Shown here one piece after another: positions 15,890 through 23,552 of a DNA stretch of 35,419 nt. Every line of letters begins with the position of its first letter. Position 1 is the stretch's first letter. The notes beneath the pieces were generated by a model. That model was not told the DNA's origin, ran no database searches, and worked only from the letters and a program-made list of their open reading frames with translations. This stretch comes from JAMXLO01 sp041487355 (GTDB taxonomy: Bacteria > Pseudomonadota > Alphaproteobacteria > Acetobacterales > Acetobacteraceae): positions 1 through 35,419 of the forward strand of contig JBGPND010000027.1 in the NCBI GenBank assembly GCA_041487355.1, read 5' to 3'. The translations under genes were made by a program, and so were the position numbers.

Positions 15890-15919
15890 TTGACGCTGCC
15901 TGGCCGACGCGGCTTGTAT
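15890..15919 (+). promoter_or_regulatory. Possible sigma70-type promoter for the aminotransferase operon
   Basis: Inside the roughly 155-base divergent gap, TTGACG (15890-15895) resembles a -35 box. TTGTAT (15914-15919) lies 18 bases downstream and is a weak -10 box. It would transcribe the operon that starts at 16015. This is pattern matching only; many GC-rich alphaproteobacterial promoters deviate from consensus. Confidence 0.22.
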
Positions 15920-16014
15920 CCCCGAACGGCCTGATCGGCCAATCCGCTGCCGTCATCGACAAGGACACCGAACTCGGACGGCCATTCGACGACCACCCAT
16001 AGGGAGCGAGTTTC

Positions 16015-17187
16015 GTGGCCCCCAAGGTTGCACCTTCAGCGGACGGGCCCGACAAGATTCCGTTCGGCCGCCCGGCCATCGTCGGGCGCGAGCTCTACTA
16101 CATCGCCCAGGCGATCCAGAACGGCACCATCTCGGGTGGCGGCCCCTTCACGCGCCGGTGCGAGCAATGGCTGGAGGAGCGTCTTCCCGCCCACCGCGCC
16201 CTGCTCACCCATTCCTGTACCGCCGCACTGGAGATGGCGGCGATCCTGGCGGGGGTCGGGCCGGGAGACGAAGTGATCATGCCGTCCTTCACCTTCTCGT
16301 CCACCGCCACCGCCTTTGTGCTGCGTGGCGCGACTCCGGTCTTTGTGGACGTCAGGGCCGACACGCTGAACATCGACGAACGCCTGATCGAGGCGGCCAT
16401 CACGCCTCGCACGCGGGCGATCGTTCCGGTGCACTATGCCGGCCTGGCCTGCGCGATGGATGCGATCTGCACCATCGCCGCGCGTCATGATCTCTTGGTG
16501 ATCGAGGACGCGGCGCAGGCGCATTTGTCCCATTACGGCGATCGTGCCCTCGGCACCATCGGTCATATGGGTTGCCTGTCCTTTCATGAGACCAAGAATA
16601 TCATCTCCGGCGAGGGTGGCGCGTTGATCGTGAATGACCCTCGCTTCGTCGAGCGCGCGGAGATCGTGCGCGAAAAGGGAACCGATCGAAGCCGCTTCTT
16701 CCGGGGGCAGGTCGACAAATACACCTGGCAGGATATCGGCTCGTCGTACTGTCCGGGAGAGATCATCAGTGCCTTCCTGTACGGCCAATTCGAGCATGCC
16801 GAAGCGATCTGCGCCCGTCGCCGCGCGCTATACGATCGCTACCGCGTCGGCCTGCAGCCACTGGCCAGCAGCGGCGACATCGTCATTCCGGCGGCCACCG
16901 GCGCGGAGGCGAATGGCCATATCTTCTGGCTGCTGACGCCTGACGAGGACACGCGCGGGGAGCTGATCGCTTCTCTCTCGCGCGAGGAGATCAATGCCGT
17001 GTTCCACTACGTGCCGCTGCATTCCTCGCCAGCCGGAAAGCGCTTCGGCCGCGCTGCTGCGGACCTGCCAGTGACCGAGACCGTAGCCGCCCAACTGCTG
17101 CGCTTGCCGCTCTATCTTGAGATGACCGATGCGGACGTAGATCGTGTGATCCAGGCGGTCGGCGCCTTCTTCGGCCGGAACATCTGA
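16015..17187 (+). CDS. wecE: WecE/RffA-type dTDP-4-dehydro-6-deoxy-hexose aminotransferase
   Basis: A 390-residue PLP enzyme of the DegT/DnrJ/EryC1 family. In E. coli this enzyme converts dTDP-4-keto-6-deoxy-D-glucose to dTDP-4-amino-4,6-dideoxy-D-galactose using glutamate. The match to RffA is unusually close in blocks: FTRRCEQWLEERL, GDEVIMPSFTFSSTATAFVLRGA, IVPVHYAGLACAMD, GHMGCLSFHETKN and the run FFRGQVDKYTWQDIGSSY. Lys194 in FHETKN is the PLP-binding lysine. The start is GTG at 16015 with an AGGGAGCG ribosome-binding site. The substrate-making 4,6-dehydratase is not in the window. First gene of a five-gene overlapping operon; wbqC follows after 6 bases. Confidence 0.9.
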   Translation: MAPKVAPSADGPDKIPFGRPAIVGRELYYIAQAIQNGTISGGGPFTRRCEQWLEERLPAHRALLTHSCTAALEMAAILAGVGPGDEVIMPSFTFSSTATAFVLRGATPVFVDVRADTLNIDERLIEAAITPRTRAIVPVHYAGLACAMDAICTIAARHDLLVIEDAAQAHLSHYGDRALGTIGHMGCLSFHETKNIISGEGGALIVNDPRFVERAEIVREKGTDRSRFFRGQVDKYTWQDIGSSYCPGEIISAFLYGQFEHAEAICARRRALYDRYRVGLQPLASSGDIVIPAATGAEANGHIFWLLTPDEDTRGELIASLSREEINAVFHYVPLHSSPAGKRFGRAAADLPVTETVAAQLLRLPLYLEMTDADVDRVIQAVGAFFGRNI

Positions 17188-17193
17188 CCGCAG

Positions 17194-17904
17194 GTGCCGC
17201 GTCGGGTCGCCATCATCCAGTCGAGCTACATTCCCTGGCGTGGCTATTTTGCCATCATCGCGCGCTGCGATGCGTTCATCTTCCTTGACAGCGTGCAGTT
17301 CACCCGCCGCGACTGGCGCACGCGGAACCGTATCAAGACGGCGAACGGACCAGTCTGGTTGTCGATCCCGGTGCGCCAGCGCGGCAACTATCACGCACCT
17401 ATCGACGCGATCGAAGTGGCCGATCATGACTGGTCGCAACGGCATCTGCGCAGCATCGAGGCCAACTACCGGCGTGCCACCGGCTTCGCATCGGCCTTTC
17501 CGGCATTGCAGGCGGCCTATGCGGCGGTGGCCGGCGAATCGCGCCTCTCCGTGATCAACCAGACTCTCGTCCACGCCTTGTGCCACATGCTCGACATCCG
17601 GACACCGCTGCAACGCGACAGCGATCTGCTGCCCCGCACAGCACTTGCCGAGATGGATCCAACCGACCGTCTGGTGGCGCTCGCGCAGGCGGCGGGGGCA
17701 GATGAATATCTCTCCGGCCCCTCCGCGCGCGCCTACCTGGATACCGACCGGTTCGTGGCGGCCGGCGTGCAGGTCGCCTGGATGGACTACGCGGTGCTGC
17801 CGGCGTACCCGCAGCCCTGGGGAGATTTCGAGCCTGCGGTGTCGGTGGTGGACGCACTGCTCAATCTGGGTCCAAGCCAGGCACGCGAGACGCTGGATGG
17901 ATAA
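17194..17904 (+). CDS. WbqC-like family protein
   Basis: A 236-residue protein that opens with the WbqC hallmark RVAIIQSSYIPWRGYFAIIARCDAFIFLDSVQFTRRDWRTRN. Further family blocks are WLSIPVRQRGNYHAPIDAIEV and, near the C-terminus, YPQPWGDFEPAVSVVDALLNLG. The family (Pfam WbqC) occurs almost only in O-antigen and other surface-glycan loci and has no established reaction; a role in transferring or activating a substituent for sugar modification is often suggested. The start is GTG 6 bases after the aminotransferase stop, with a weak ribosome-binding site, so translation is probably coupled. The next gene overlaps it by 8 bases. Position next to the aminotransferase suggests action on an amino-sugar intermediate. 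Confidence 0.88.
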   Translation: MPRRVAIIQSSYIPWRGYFAIIARCDAFIFLDSVQFTRRDWRTRNRIKTANGPVWLSIPVRQRGNYHAPIDAIEVADHDWSQRHLRSIEANYRRATGFASAFPALQAAYAAVAGESRLSVINQTLVHALCHMLDIRTPLQRDSDLLPRTALAEMDPTDRLVALAQAAGADEYLSGPSARAYLDTDRFVAAGVQVAWMDYAVLPAYPQPWGDFEPAVSVVDALLNLGPSQARETLDG

Positions 17905-19027
17905 TGCACGCTGCCGGATCTGTGGCATGCGTGGCGCGCAGCCGATCGCCGCGCCTCGCCGGATCGGCATGCTGAGCGACGGTTCGCTGGTGGGCGTCCC
18001 TGTTGCCCGTCTCTCCTGCCGCGGTTGTGGCACCGCCTGGCTGCCACAGCGCTTGGCCAGGCGGCTCCCGATCCGGCTGTTCGGCGCTGGCTACACGCTG
18101 AATGCGGCCCCTCCGACCCGCGCCGATGAAATCCGCCAACAGGGCCACGCCGAGCGAATCGCTCGGCTGTGCCTGTTGGCTGGTCCGGCCTCGATGCTCA
18201 ACATCGGCTGCGGCAACGGGGCTTTGTTGCTGGCACTGGGCCGGCTCTGGCCGAACGCCAGACTAGCCGGCGTAGAGCCGGCCCCTGGTGCCGCCGCCTC
18301 CGCCCGCGCCGCTGGCCTGTCGGTCGCCCCGGCACTGATGCCCGGCCACTTGGCCGAGCTGGTTGTGTCCGTGAACGTGATCGAGCACGTCGCCGACCCG
18401 CTTGCCTTCTTGCGTGCCTTGCGTCGCGCTGTCGTGCCGGGTGGCGCCGCCGTGGTGATTTGCCCGGATGGGACCACGCCCTGGCTCGAATTGTTGATGT
18501 CCGACCATCGGTGGTCGTTCACTCCGGACGCGCTGGCTACGCTGGCGCGGCAGGCGGGGTTCGCGGTGGTCGCAGTCGAACCAGCAAGGGCCGGGTTTCA
18601 GGCAATCGTCATGCGGCCGGCTGCCTTGCACCTTGGCCAGCCGCGGCGGCGCGTGTCCCAACCGGGCCTGGCAGCGGCGCGCCGGCACTATATGGCAAGC
18701 TGGCGGCGGCTGGACGCCGTGCTGACATCACGCGGTACCGCCGGTCGTCGCCTGATCTGCTTCGGCGTCGGGGAGACAGCGAGGTTGGTTCGGGCCTATG
18801 CGCCGCGCACGTGGCAACGCGTCGCAGCAGTCACCGCCGACGACCCAAAGGAGGCGGCGCAGGGGGCGAGCGCTTTGGGTAAACCAATGGTCGCTCTGGA
18901 AGATGTCGGCTTGATGACGGACGAGGTACTGCTTGCCGTGCGGCCGCAGGCGCAGGCAGCGCTCGCGGCTCGCCTGGCGGCAAGCTCATATCGTGTGCTG
19001 TACTGGCAGGATCTGGTGGCCGCATGA
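17897..19027 (+). CDS. Zinc-ribbon SAM-dependent methyltransferase with C-terminal Rossmann-like domain
   Basis: A 376-residue protein in three parts. An N-terminal zinc-binding region has Cys6/Cys9 (CRIC) and Cys41/Cys44 (CRGC). A SAM domain has LNIGCGNGALLLAL at 101-114 and motif SVNVIEHVADP. A C-terminal section has RRLICFGVGETARLVRAYA, which resembles the extra nucleotide-binding-like domain of sugar C-methyltransferases. This layout suggests a sugar methyltransferase, but the catalytic YxEH segment of true C-methyltransferases is not evident, so O- or N-methylation is equally possible. The ATG overlaps the wbqC end by 8 bases, and the stop overlaps the dioxygenase start by 4. Confidence 0.82.
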   Translation: MDNARCRICGMRGAQPIAAPRRIGMLSDGSLVGVPVARLSCRGCGTAWLPQRLARRLPIRLFGAGYTLNAAPPTRADEIRQQGHAERIARLCLLAGPASMLNIGCGNGALLLALGRLWPNARLAGVEPAPGAAASARAAGLSVAPALMPGHLAELVVSVNVIEHVADPLAFLRALRRAVVPGGAAVVICPDGTTPWLELLMSDHRWSFTPDALATLARQAGFAVVAVEPARAGFQAIVMRPAALHLGQPRRRVSQPGLAAARRHYMASWRRLDAVLTSRGTAGRRLICFGVGETARLVRAYAPRTWQRVAAVTADDPKEAAQGASALGKPMVALEDVGLMTDEVLLAVRPQAQAALAARLAASSYRVLYWQDLVAA

Positions 19028-19857
19028 CCGAGCCCCCGCGAAGCTACGGCATAACCCAAAATGCCGCGCCACCCACCAACGCCGACGCGGCCCTGGCGCT
19101 CGCGCTGGAGGAGATCGACCGCATTGGATTCACTCTGCTCGGCGACATGCTTGCCCCGCCATTGGTCGCACGCTTGCGCGATGCGCTGGACCGCATCCTG
19201 AGCGCTCAGATCGCGCGCTTCGGCGGTGAAGCCGCCCTGGCCGAGATCGGCGACACCGCCACCGCGCGCGCGCTGCTGGAGGAGGACGACATTTTCCTGG
19301 AGCTGCTGCGGCTGCCGCGGCTGGAGGCGATCGTGGAGGCGCTGCTAGGGCCGGCTGCTCTGGTCATGCAGCAGAACGGCATCGTCATGCCGGGCGGCGC
19401 CGCCGACCACGCGCAGCAGTCATGGCACCGCGACCTGCCATACCAGTCCTGGGTGGCGACCAAGCCACTCGCACTCGGCGCCTTGCTGGCACTCGATCCT
19501 TTCACCGCTGAGAGCGGCGCCACCTGGTTCCTGCCCGGCTCGCATCGGCACGAGCGATTTCCCAGTGCCGAATTCGTCGCGCGCTGGCAGACCCAGGCGC
19601 TGGCTCCGGCTGGCTCCATCGTGGTGTTCGACGCGATGACGTTCCATTGCGGCGGGGTGAACCGAGGCAGTGCGCCGCGGCGAGCGGTGAACACGGTGTT
19701 CGCAATTCCTCTGCTGTCCCAGCAGGTGGCGTTCATCGCGAAGCCGGGCATGGACGTCGGGCTGCGTCGCCGTCTTGGGCTGGACTATCAGCCGGCCCGA
19801 TCCACCGATGATTGGCGCGAACGCCGCCGGGCGCGCCTGCGGGGCGACGCCACATGA
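19024..19857 (+). CDS. Phytanoyl-CoA dioxygenase (PhyH) family Fe(II)/2-oxoglutarate oxygenase
   Basis: A 277-residue double-stranded beta-helix oxygenase. The iron triad is complete: His135 and Asp137 in WHRDLPYQ, and His208 in FHCGGVNRG, with Arg219/Arg220 placed to bind 2-oxoglutarate. SGATWFLPGSHRHERFP between the two motifs is typical of PhyH enzymes. Family members hydroxylate lipids, amino acids, antibiotics and sugar-derived compounds. Here the gene is sandwiched by 4-base overlaps between two methyltransferase genes in a sugar operon. A reasonable inference is hydroxylation of a sugar or of an acyl substituent, possibly creating the site for a methyl group. The substrate is not known. 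Confidence 0.88.
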   Translation: MTEPPRSYGITQNAAPPTNADAALALALEEIDRIGFTLLGDMLAPPLVARLRDALDRILSAQIARFGGEAALAEIGDTATARALLEEDDIFLELLRLPRLEAIVEALLGPAALVMQQNGIVMPGGAADHAQQSWHRDLPYQSWVATKPLALGALLALDPFTAESGATWFLPGSHRHERFPSAEFVARWQTQALAPAGSIVVFDAMTFHCGGVNRGSAPRRAVNTVFAIPLLSQQVAFIAKPGMDVGLRRRLGLDYQPARSTDDWRERRRARLRGDAT

Positions 19858-20522
19858 GCCGTTCCACGCTGTCGGACATCCACACAGCGGTTGCGGCCTA
19901 CTATGACGCGGCGCTGGCTGCGCACGGCCCGACGGCGCGGGGGGTGGATTGGCGCGACGACAGGTCGCACCGCCTGCGCCACGCCCAGTTCCTGCGCCTG
20001 ATCGAGGACGATCCGGATGCCTCGGTGATCGACCTGGGCTGTGGCTATGGCGACTTTCTCACCGCCCTGCGGGCGCGAAATCATCGCGGCCACTACCTGG
20101 GATGCGACGTGGCCCCTGGCATGATCGCCGCCGCGCGCGCCCTGCACGGCGAAGGCGAGGATCGGGCATGGCAGCTTGGAGCCGAGCCAGACTCGGTCGC
20201 GGACTATGCGGTTGCCAGCGGCATCCTGAACGTGCGGCGCGGCGTCGAACCGGCAACCTGGCAGGACTACGTGGACGGGGTGATCAAGACCCTCGCGACA
20301 CATTCCCGGCGCGGTTTCGGCTTCAACATGCTCACGACCTGGTCGGATCCGGAGAAGCGGCGCCCGGACCTGCACTACGCTGATCCGGTCGCCATGCTGG
20401 CGCTTTGCCTGCAACGGTACGGGCGACACGTTGCATTGTTGCAGGACTACGGCCTGTGGGAGTTCACCGTCTTGGTGCGTCACTCCTCCCAGACCGCCAA
20501 CCCGAAGCCGGTGGCGCCGTAA
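19854..20522 (+). CDS. Class I SAM-dependent methyltransferase
   Basis: A 222-residue single-domain methyltransferase. SAM motif I is VIDLGCGYGDF at 58-68, followed by LGCDVAPGMIAAAR (motif II). The acceptor side shows the block GFGFNMLTTWSDPEKRRPDLHYADP seen in a group of small methyltransferases of surface-glycan loci. There is no zinc ribbon. The ATG overlaps the dioxygenase stop by 4 bases (ATGA). It is the last gene of the five-gene operon, and its final 14 codons lie antisense to the end of the convergent beta-propeller gene (overlap 20480-20522). The acceptor is unknown. Confidence 0.85.
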   Translation: MSRSTLSDIHTAVAAYYDAALAAHGPTARGVDWRDDRSHRLRHAQFLRLIEDDPDASVIDLGCGYGDFLTALRARNHRGHYLGCDVAPGMIAAARALHGEGEDRAWQLGAEPDSVADYAVASGILNVRRGVEPATWQDYVDGVIKTLATHSRRGFGFNMLTTWSDPEKRRPDLHYADPVAMLALCLQRYGRHVALLQDYGLWEFTVLVRHSSQTANPKPVAP

Positions 20523-21385
20523 CCGGCGCCATTGTAGAGCAGCCACTGCCGTCCGGCTGCTTCGAACACACCGGGATAAGTCAGCTCGTTGCCTTCCCAG
20601 GTGCCTGGCTCCGGCGTGAGCCCGGCCGCCGCATCATCCCGCACCCAGTTTTGCCAATCCGTGGAGTTGGCGAAGCCGAGGCGATAGGCGCCGCGACCGC
20701 GGCAGGCGAACCACATTCGCAGGCCACCGTCAGAGACCATGACGGTCGGCCGTACCACGGCGATCTGGTCACCTTCGGGGCGGACAACCGGCTCGGCATC
20801 ACGCCGCCAGACAATCCCGTCCGTGCTTCGCGCGGCCCGAATGGCGTGCAGCATGTCGGTCTTTTCTGCTCCCCACGCCAGGTTGGTACCGTACCACATG
20901 TGCCAGTCGTGCTGCCCGCGCCGGAGCACCCATGGATAGGACAGGGTGAATGGGTCGACCGGATCGCGATCCATGATCGGCCCCATGGAAAAGCGATCGA
21001 AGCGTCCGGCGCGGGTATCGCCGATCGCAAGCCCGATCGCGTTGCGCCATGGCACGGAGCCACCGACATTCCAGCCCATGTAGTAGAGACGGTCGCCGTC
21101 AGCATCGGGCACCACGCAGCCGACGCCGATCCCCGCATCGTCGAATGCCCCGAGCGTGCCGGGAGTAATAACTGGCACCCGTGCCACCTCCAACACGCGC
21201 GGCATTTCGGCCAGTCGCAGCAGCAAGGTGCCGACGGAGGAATGGTTCGCCTTGTCGCGGCCACTGAAGAAGACCCGCACGATATCGTTTTCCAGCGGCA
21301 CGGCGACCGGCAGCGCGGCATGCGTTGCGAGCTGCGGTTGCGATCCGTCAGGCCGATACACCAGCCCTAAACGATGCCATGCCAT
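20480..21385 (-). CDS. GH43/GH32-like five-bladed beta-propeller protein
   Basis: A 301-residue soluble protein without a signal peptide. It shows repeated blade-like segments: VRVFFSGRDKAN, DRLYYMGWNVGG, HDWHMWYGTNL, ARSTDGIVWRRD, LRMWFACRG and ANSTDWQNWVRDD. These W-x-M-W-Y / STDG-x-x-W patterns are typical of the furanosidase-like propellers of GH43, GH32 and GH68 and of uncharacterised relatives. I cannot assign the three catalytic acids with confidence, so it may be a glycan-processing enzyme or a non-catalytic sugar-binding protein. It starts 6 bases after the NeuD-like gene and is probably co-transcribed with it. Its 3' end overlaps the convergent methyltransferase gene by 43 bases. 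Confidence 0.7.
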   Translation of the reverse strand: MAWHRLGLVYRPDGSQPQLATHAALPVAVPLENDIVRVFFSGRDKANHSSVGTLLLRLAEMPRVLEVARVPVITPGTLGAFDDAGIGVGCVVPDADGDRLYYMGWNVGGSVPWRNAIGLAIGDTRAGRFDRFSMGPIMDRDPVDPFTLSYPWVLRRGQHDWHMWYGTNLAWGAEKTDMLHAIRAARSTDGIVWRRDAEPVVRPEGDQIAVVRPTVMVSDGGLRMWFACRGRGAYRLGFANSTDWQNWVRDDAAAGLTPEPGTWEGNELTYPGVFEAAGRQWLLYNGAGYGATGFGLAVWEE

Positions 21386-21391
21386 GCGCGA

Positions 21392-22054
21392 TCAGATATG
21401 TCGCAGCCGGTGGCTCGGCACTTTCGAGATCTCCGTCGCGCCGGGCGACAGCACCGCGCCGTCCGGAATATCCTTCAGCACCAGTGATCCAGCCCCCAGC
21501 ACGCAATCCGCGCCAATGCGGATATGATCGCGGATCGTCACATTGACCCCGACAAAGCAGCGCGGACCGATGCTGACGCCGCCCGAGACGACAACATGTG
21601 AAGCGATGAAGGTGTCTTCGGCGATCTCGCTGTGGTGCCCGATATGGTTGCCGCTCCACAACGTCACATTGCGACCGATGCGCGCAAACGGCTGGATCGT
21701 GTTGTCCTCCAGGATGAACTGGTTCTCATCCGGCGTGAATGTGCTGAAGCGGGTCGCCCGCGAGCTGACATAATGCGCGATGGCGTAGCCCTTGGCCTTC
21801 CCCGCGTCGACCCGCGCCCGTCGCAACTTGTTGAGTCCCGTGTAGCTGACGGCGACGAACAGGTCGTGCGTCGCAGGAGGGAATTCCGCCTCCAGCTGCT
21901 CGAACGGCACCAATGGACGACCGAGCCAGGATTCCTCGGTACGATAGGCGGCATCCACCGTGAAGGCGACCACGCGGCGGCCTGCGTCCTCACGAAAATA
22001 GAGATCGGCAAGCTCCGCGATCGGCCCCGTACCGAAAATCACCAGGTCCTTCAC
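21392..22054 (-). CDS. NeuD/PglD-type sugar O- or N-acyltransferase
   Basis: A 220-residue left-handed beta-helix acyltransferase. The N-terminal Rossmann-like PglD_N domain begins KDLVIFGTGPIAELADLYF. The C-terminal hexapeptide region runs from about residue 110, with repeats such as ARIGRNVTLWSGNHIGHHSEI, GVSIGPRCFVGVNVTI and RIGADCVLGAGSLVLKDI. The histidines of NHIGHHSEI sit where PglD-like enzymes have their catalytic base. Related enzymes acetylate the 4-amino group of UDP- or dTDP-sugars or O-acetylate sialic acid, so the amino sugar made by the WecE-type enzyme is a plausible acceptor. The GTG at 22054 has a strong GGGAGGTGA ribosome-binding site. Confidence 0.86.
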   Translation of the reverse strand: MKDLVIFGTGPIAELADLYFREDAGRRVVAFTVDAAYRTEESWLGRPLVPFEQLEAEFPPATHDLFVAVSYTGLNKLRRARVDAGKAKGYAIAHYVSSRATRFSTFTPDENQFILEDNTIQPFARIGRNVTLWSGNHIGHHSEIAEDTFIASHVVVSGGVSIGPRCFVGVNVTIRDHIRIGADCVLGAGSLVLKDIPDGAVLSPGATEISKVPSHRLRHI

Positions 22055-22248
22055 GCGTCACCTCCCGGAGTCGCTTGCGCGCGGTGCCGCTGCATCATCG
22101 GCAGGCTAGCCCACGGGGAACAGCCGAGCCAGGGGCCGAGGTGGCCGGCGGATGCTGCCCGAGCCTTGATCCAAGCGCGGCGCGAGCCTATCCGAAATTC
22201 ATGATCAGGCCCGTCCATGTGCCTCACAGCGAAGACAATTAGCCCGTT

Positions 22249-23484
22249 ATGCGATTGATCCTTGCCGACCCGGGGTTGGCGGGGCAAGCCGGGCACCATC
22301 AGGGGTACTCGCAGGCATTGATTTCGGCCGCCCGGCGCCGTGGCCTCGCCACGCTTGTGTTGGCCCATCGGGACTTTGCCGATAGCAGTTCCGAGGCGTG
22401 CGCCCCCTGTATGCCGGTTTTTGGCGCCCGCTACCGAGCCGGTGGAGTCGGCGGCGCTCTGCACCCCCTGCTGTTCGGCGCGTCGGCTCTGCTGCCGGCC
22501 ACGATCAGCGCCGCCGCGGCCGCGCTGCTCCGTCGCACCGGCCGGCTGCTGCGTCCTGCCCGTGCCGACAGTTTCGGCCAGGAGCTGGCCTCCGCGCTGG
22601 CCGATCTCGGACGGACCGATGCCGATTTTCTTGTCCTGCCTAGCGTCTCGTCGGCCAATCTCGCCGGGCTCGCGGATGCGCTCGATCCAGCCGCCATCGA
22701 GGCTGTGGCAGTCGTGCTGCGGCGCCTTCCGGAGGAGATGGACGGAACCGATCCCGGCCCGGTGCCCATCGCCGCCATTCTCCAGCTTCTTTCGCGGCAC
22801 TTTGGCAGCAAGCTCAGACTGTTCGCCGACACCGTGCCGCTTGCGGCGCTTTGGTCCCAACTCCTTGAACTTCCGGTGGTCCCGGTGCCGCTGCCCATCG
22901 TGGTGCCGCCCGTGCAGGACCGGCCTCCGCCCGCTACCCCCCACCTCGTGTTTGCTGGCGGCGCACGCGCCGAGAAGGGTTATCACCTGCTGCCGGAGCT
23001 GGTCGCGCGTTTGAACTTCCGTGCCAGGTTCACCATTCACAGCGGACCGGTCGGGAGGGGCAGCGATCCATCGGTCCAGCAGGCGCATCGCAGCCTGCAA
23101 AGTCGTGCCGGACCGACCCTTCAACTCTTCGAGCGTGCTCTGGGCCAGGACGAATATCTCGACCTGATCGTGTCTGGCGATCTACTGTTGCTGCCCTACG
23201 ATCCGGGCGCCTATGGGGAACGCAGCAGCGGCGTGCTGGCCGAGGCCCGTGCCCTGGGGGTTCCCGCCATCGTGCCGCGCGGATGCTGGATGGAGGATGC
23301 GGCCGGGCCGGCGCGGGATTTCGCCTTCGACTACCCGCGCGGCCTCGCAGACAGTGTCGAGCGCGCACTCGGCAGCCTGGGGCCGCTCACCGCGGCAACC
23401 CGCCAGGCTGCACCTGAATGGCGCAGCGTCCATAACCCGGAGGCGCTGCTGGAGGTCCTGCTGCGGCCGCCGGCGAGCTTGTAA
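22249..23484 (+). CDS. GT4-like (GT-B) glycosyltransferase
   Basis: A 411-residue cytosolic protein. The N-terminal half (LILADPGLAGQAGHHQGYSQ) resembles the acceptor domain of GT-B enzymes. The C-terminal half starts around HLVFAGGARAEKGYHLLPELV. It ends with the donor-binding block LLLLPYDPGAYGERSSGVLAEARALGVPAIVP (about residues 312-343), where the E-x7-E-type acidic residues and the ALGVPAIV turn are family-typical. It probably adds one sugar to the lipid-linked glycan; donor and linkage are unknown. Its ATG lies 194 bases from the divergent NeuD-like gene, in a region where I see no convincing promoter. Ribosome-binding site is weak. Confidence 0.82.
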   Translation: MRLILADPGLAGQAGHHQGYSQALISAARRRGLATLVLAHRDFADSSSEACAPCMPVFGARYRAGGVGGALHPLLFGASALLPATISAAAAALLRRTGRLLRPARADSFGQELASALADLGRTDADFLVLPSVSSANLAGLADALDPAAIEAVAVVLRRLPEEMDGTDPGPVPIAAILQLLSRHFGSKLRLFADTVPLAALWSQLLELPVVPVPLPIVVPPVQDRPPPATPHLVFAGGARAEKGYHLLPELVARLNFRARFTIHSGPVGRGSDPSVQQAHRSLQSRAGPTLQLFERALGQDEYLDLIVSGDLLLLPYDPGAYGERSSGVLAEARALGVPAIVPRGCWMEDAAGPARDFAFDYPRGLADSVERALGSLGPLTAATRQAAPEWRSVHNPEALLEVLLRPPASL

Positions 23485-23552
23485 GGCCTGGAAGCTATCT
23501 ATATGCAAAACTCGAACTGGCGATTCGGTCCGTGGGCCGACCAAGGGAACGC

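Noticed and set aside
15639..16079. Upstream extension of the SPINDLY-like glycosyltransferase frame
   Set aside because: The frame is open to 16079, but this part is low-complexity and overlaps the Trm112-like gene and the divergent promoter region. The GTG at 15638 with a GTGA overlap is the better start.
22055..22248. Possible promoter TTGATC-17-TATCCG upstream of the GT4-like gene
   Set aside because: Matches to both boxes are weak and the base composition gives similar hits by chance; not enough to list as a feature.
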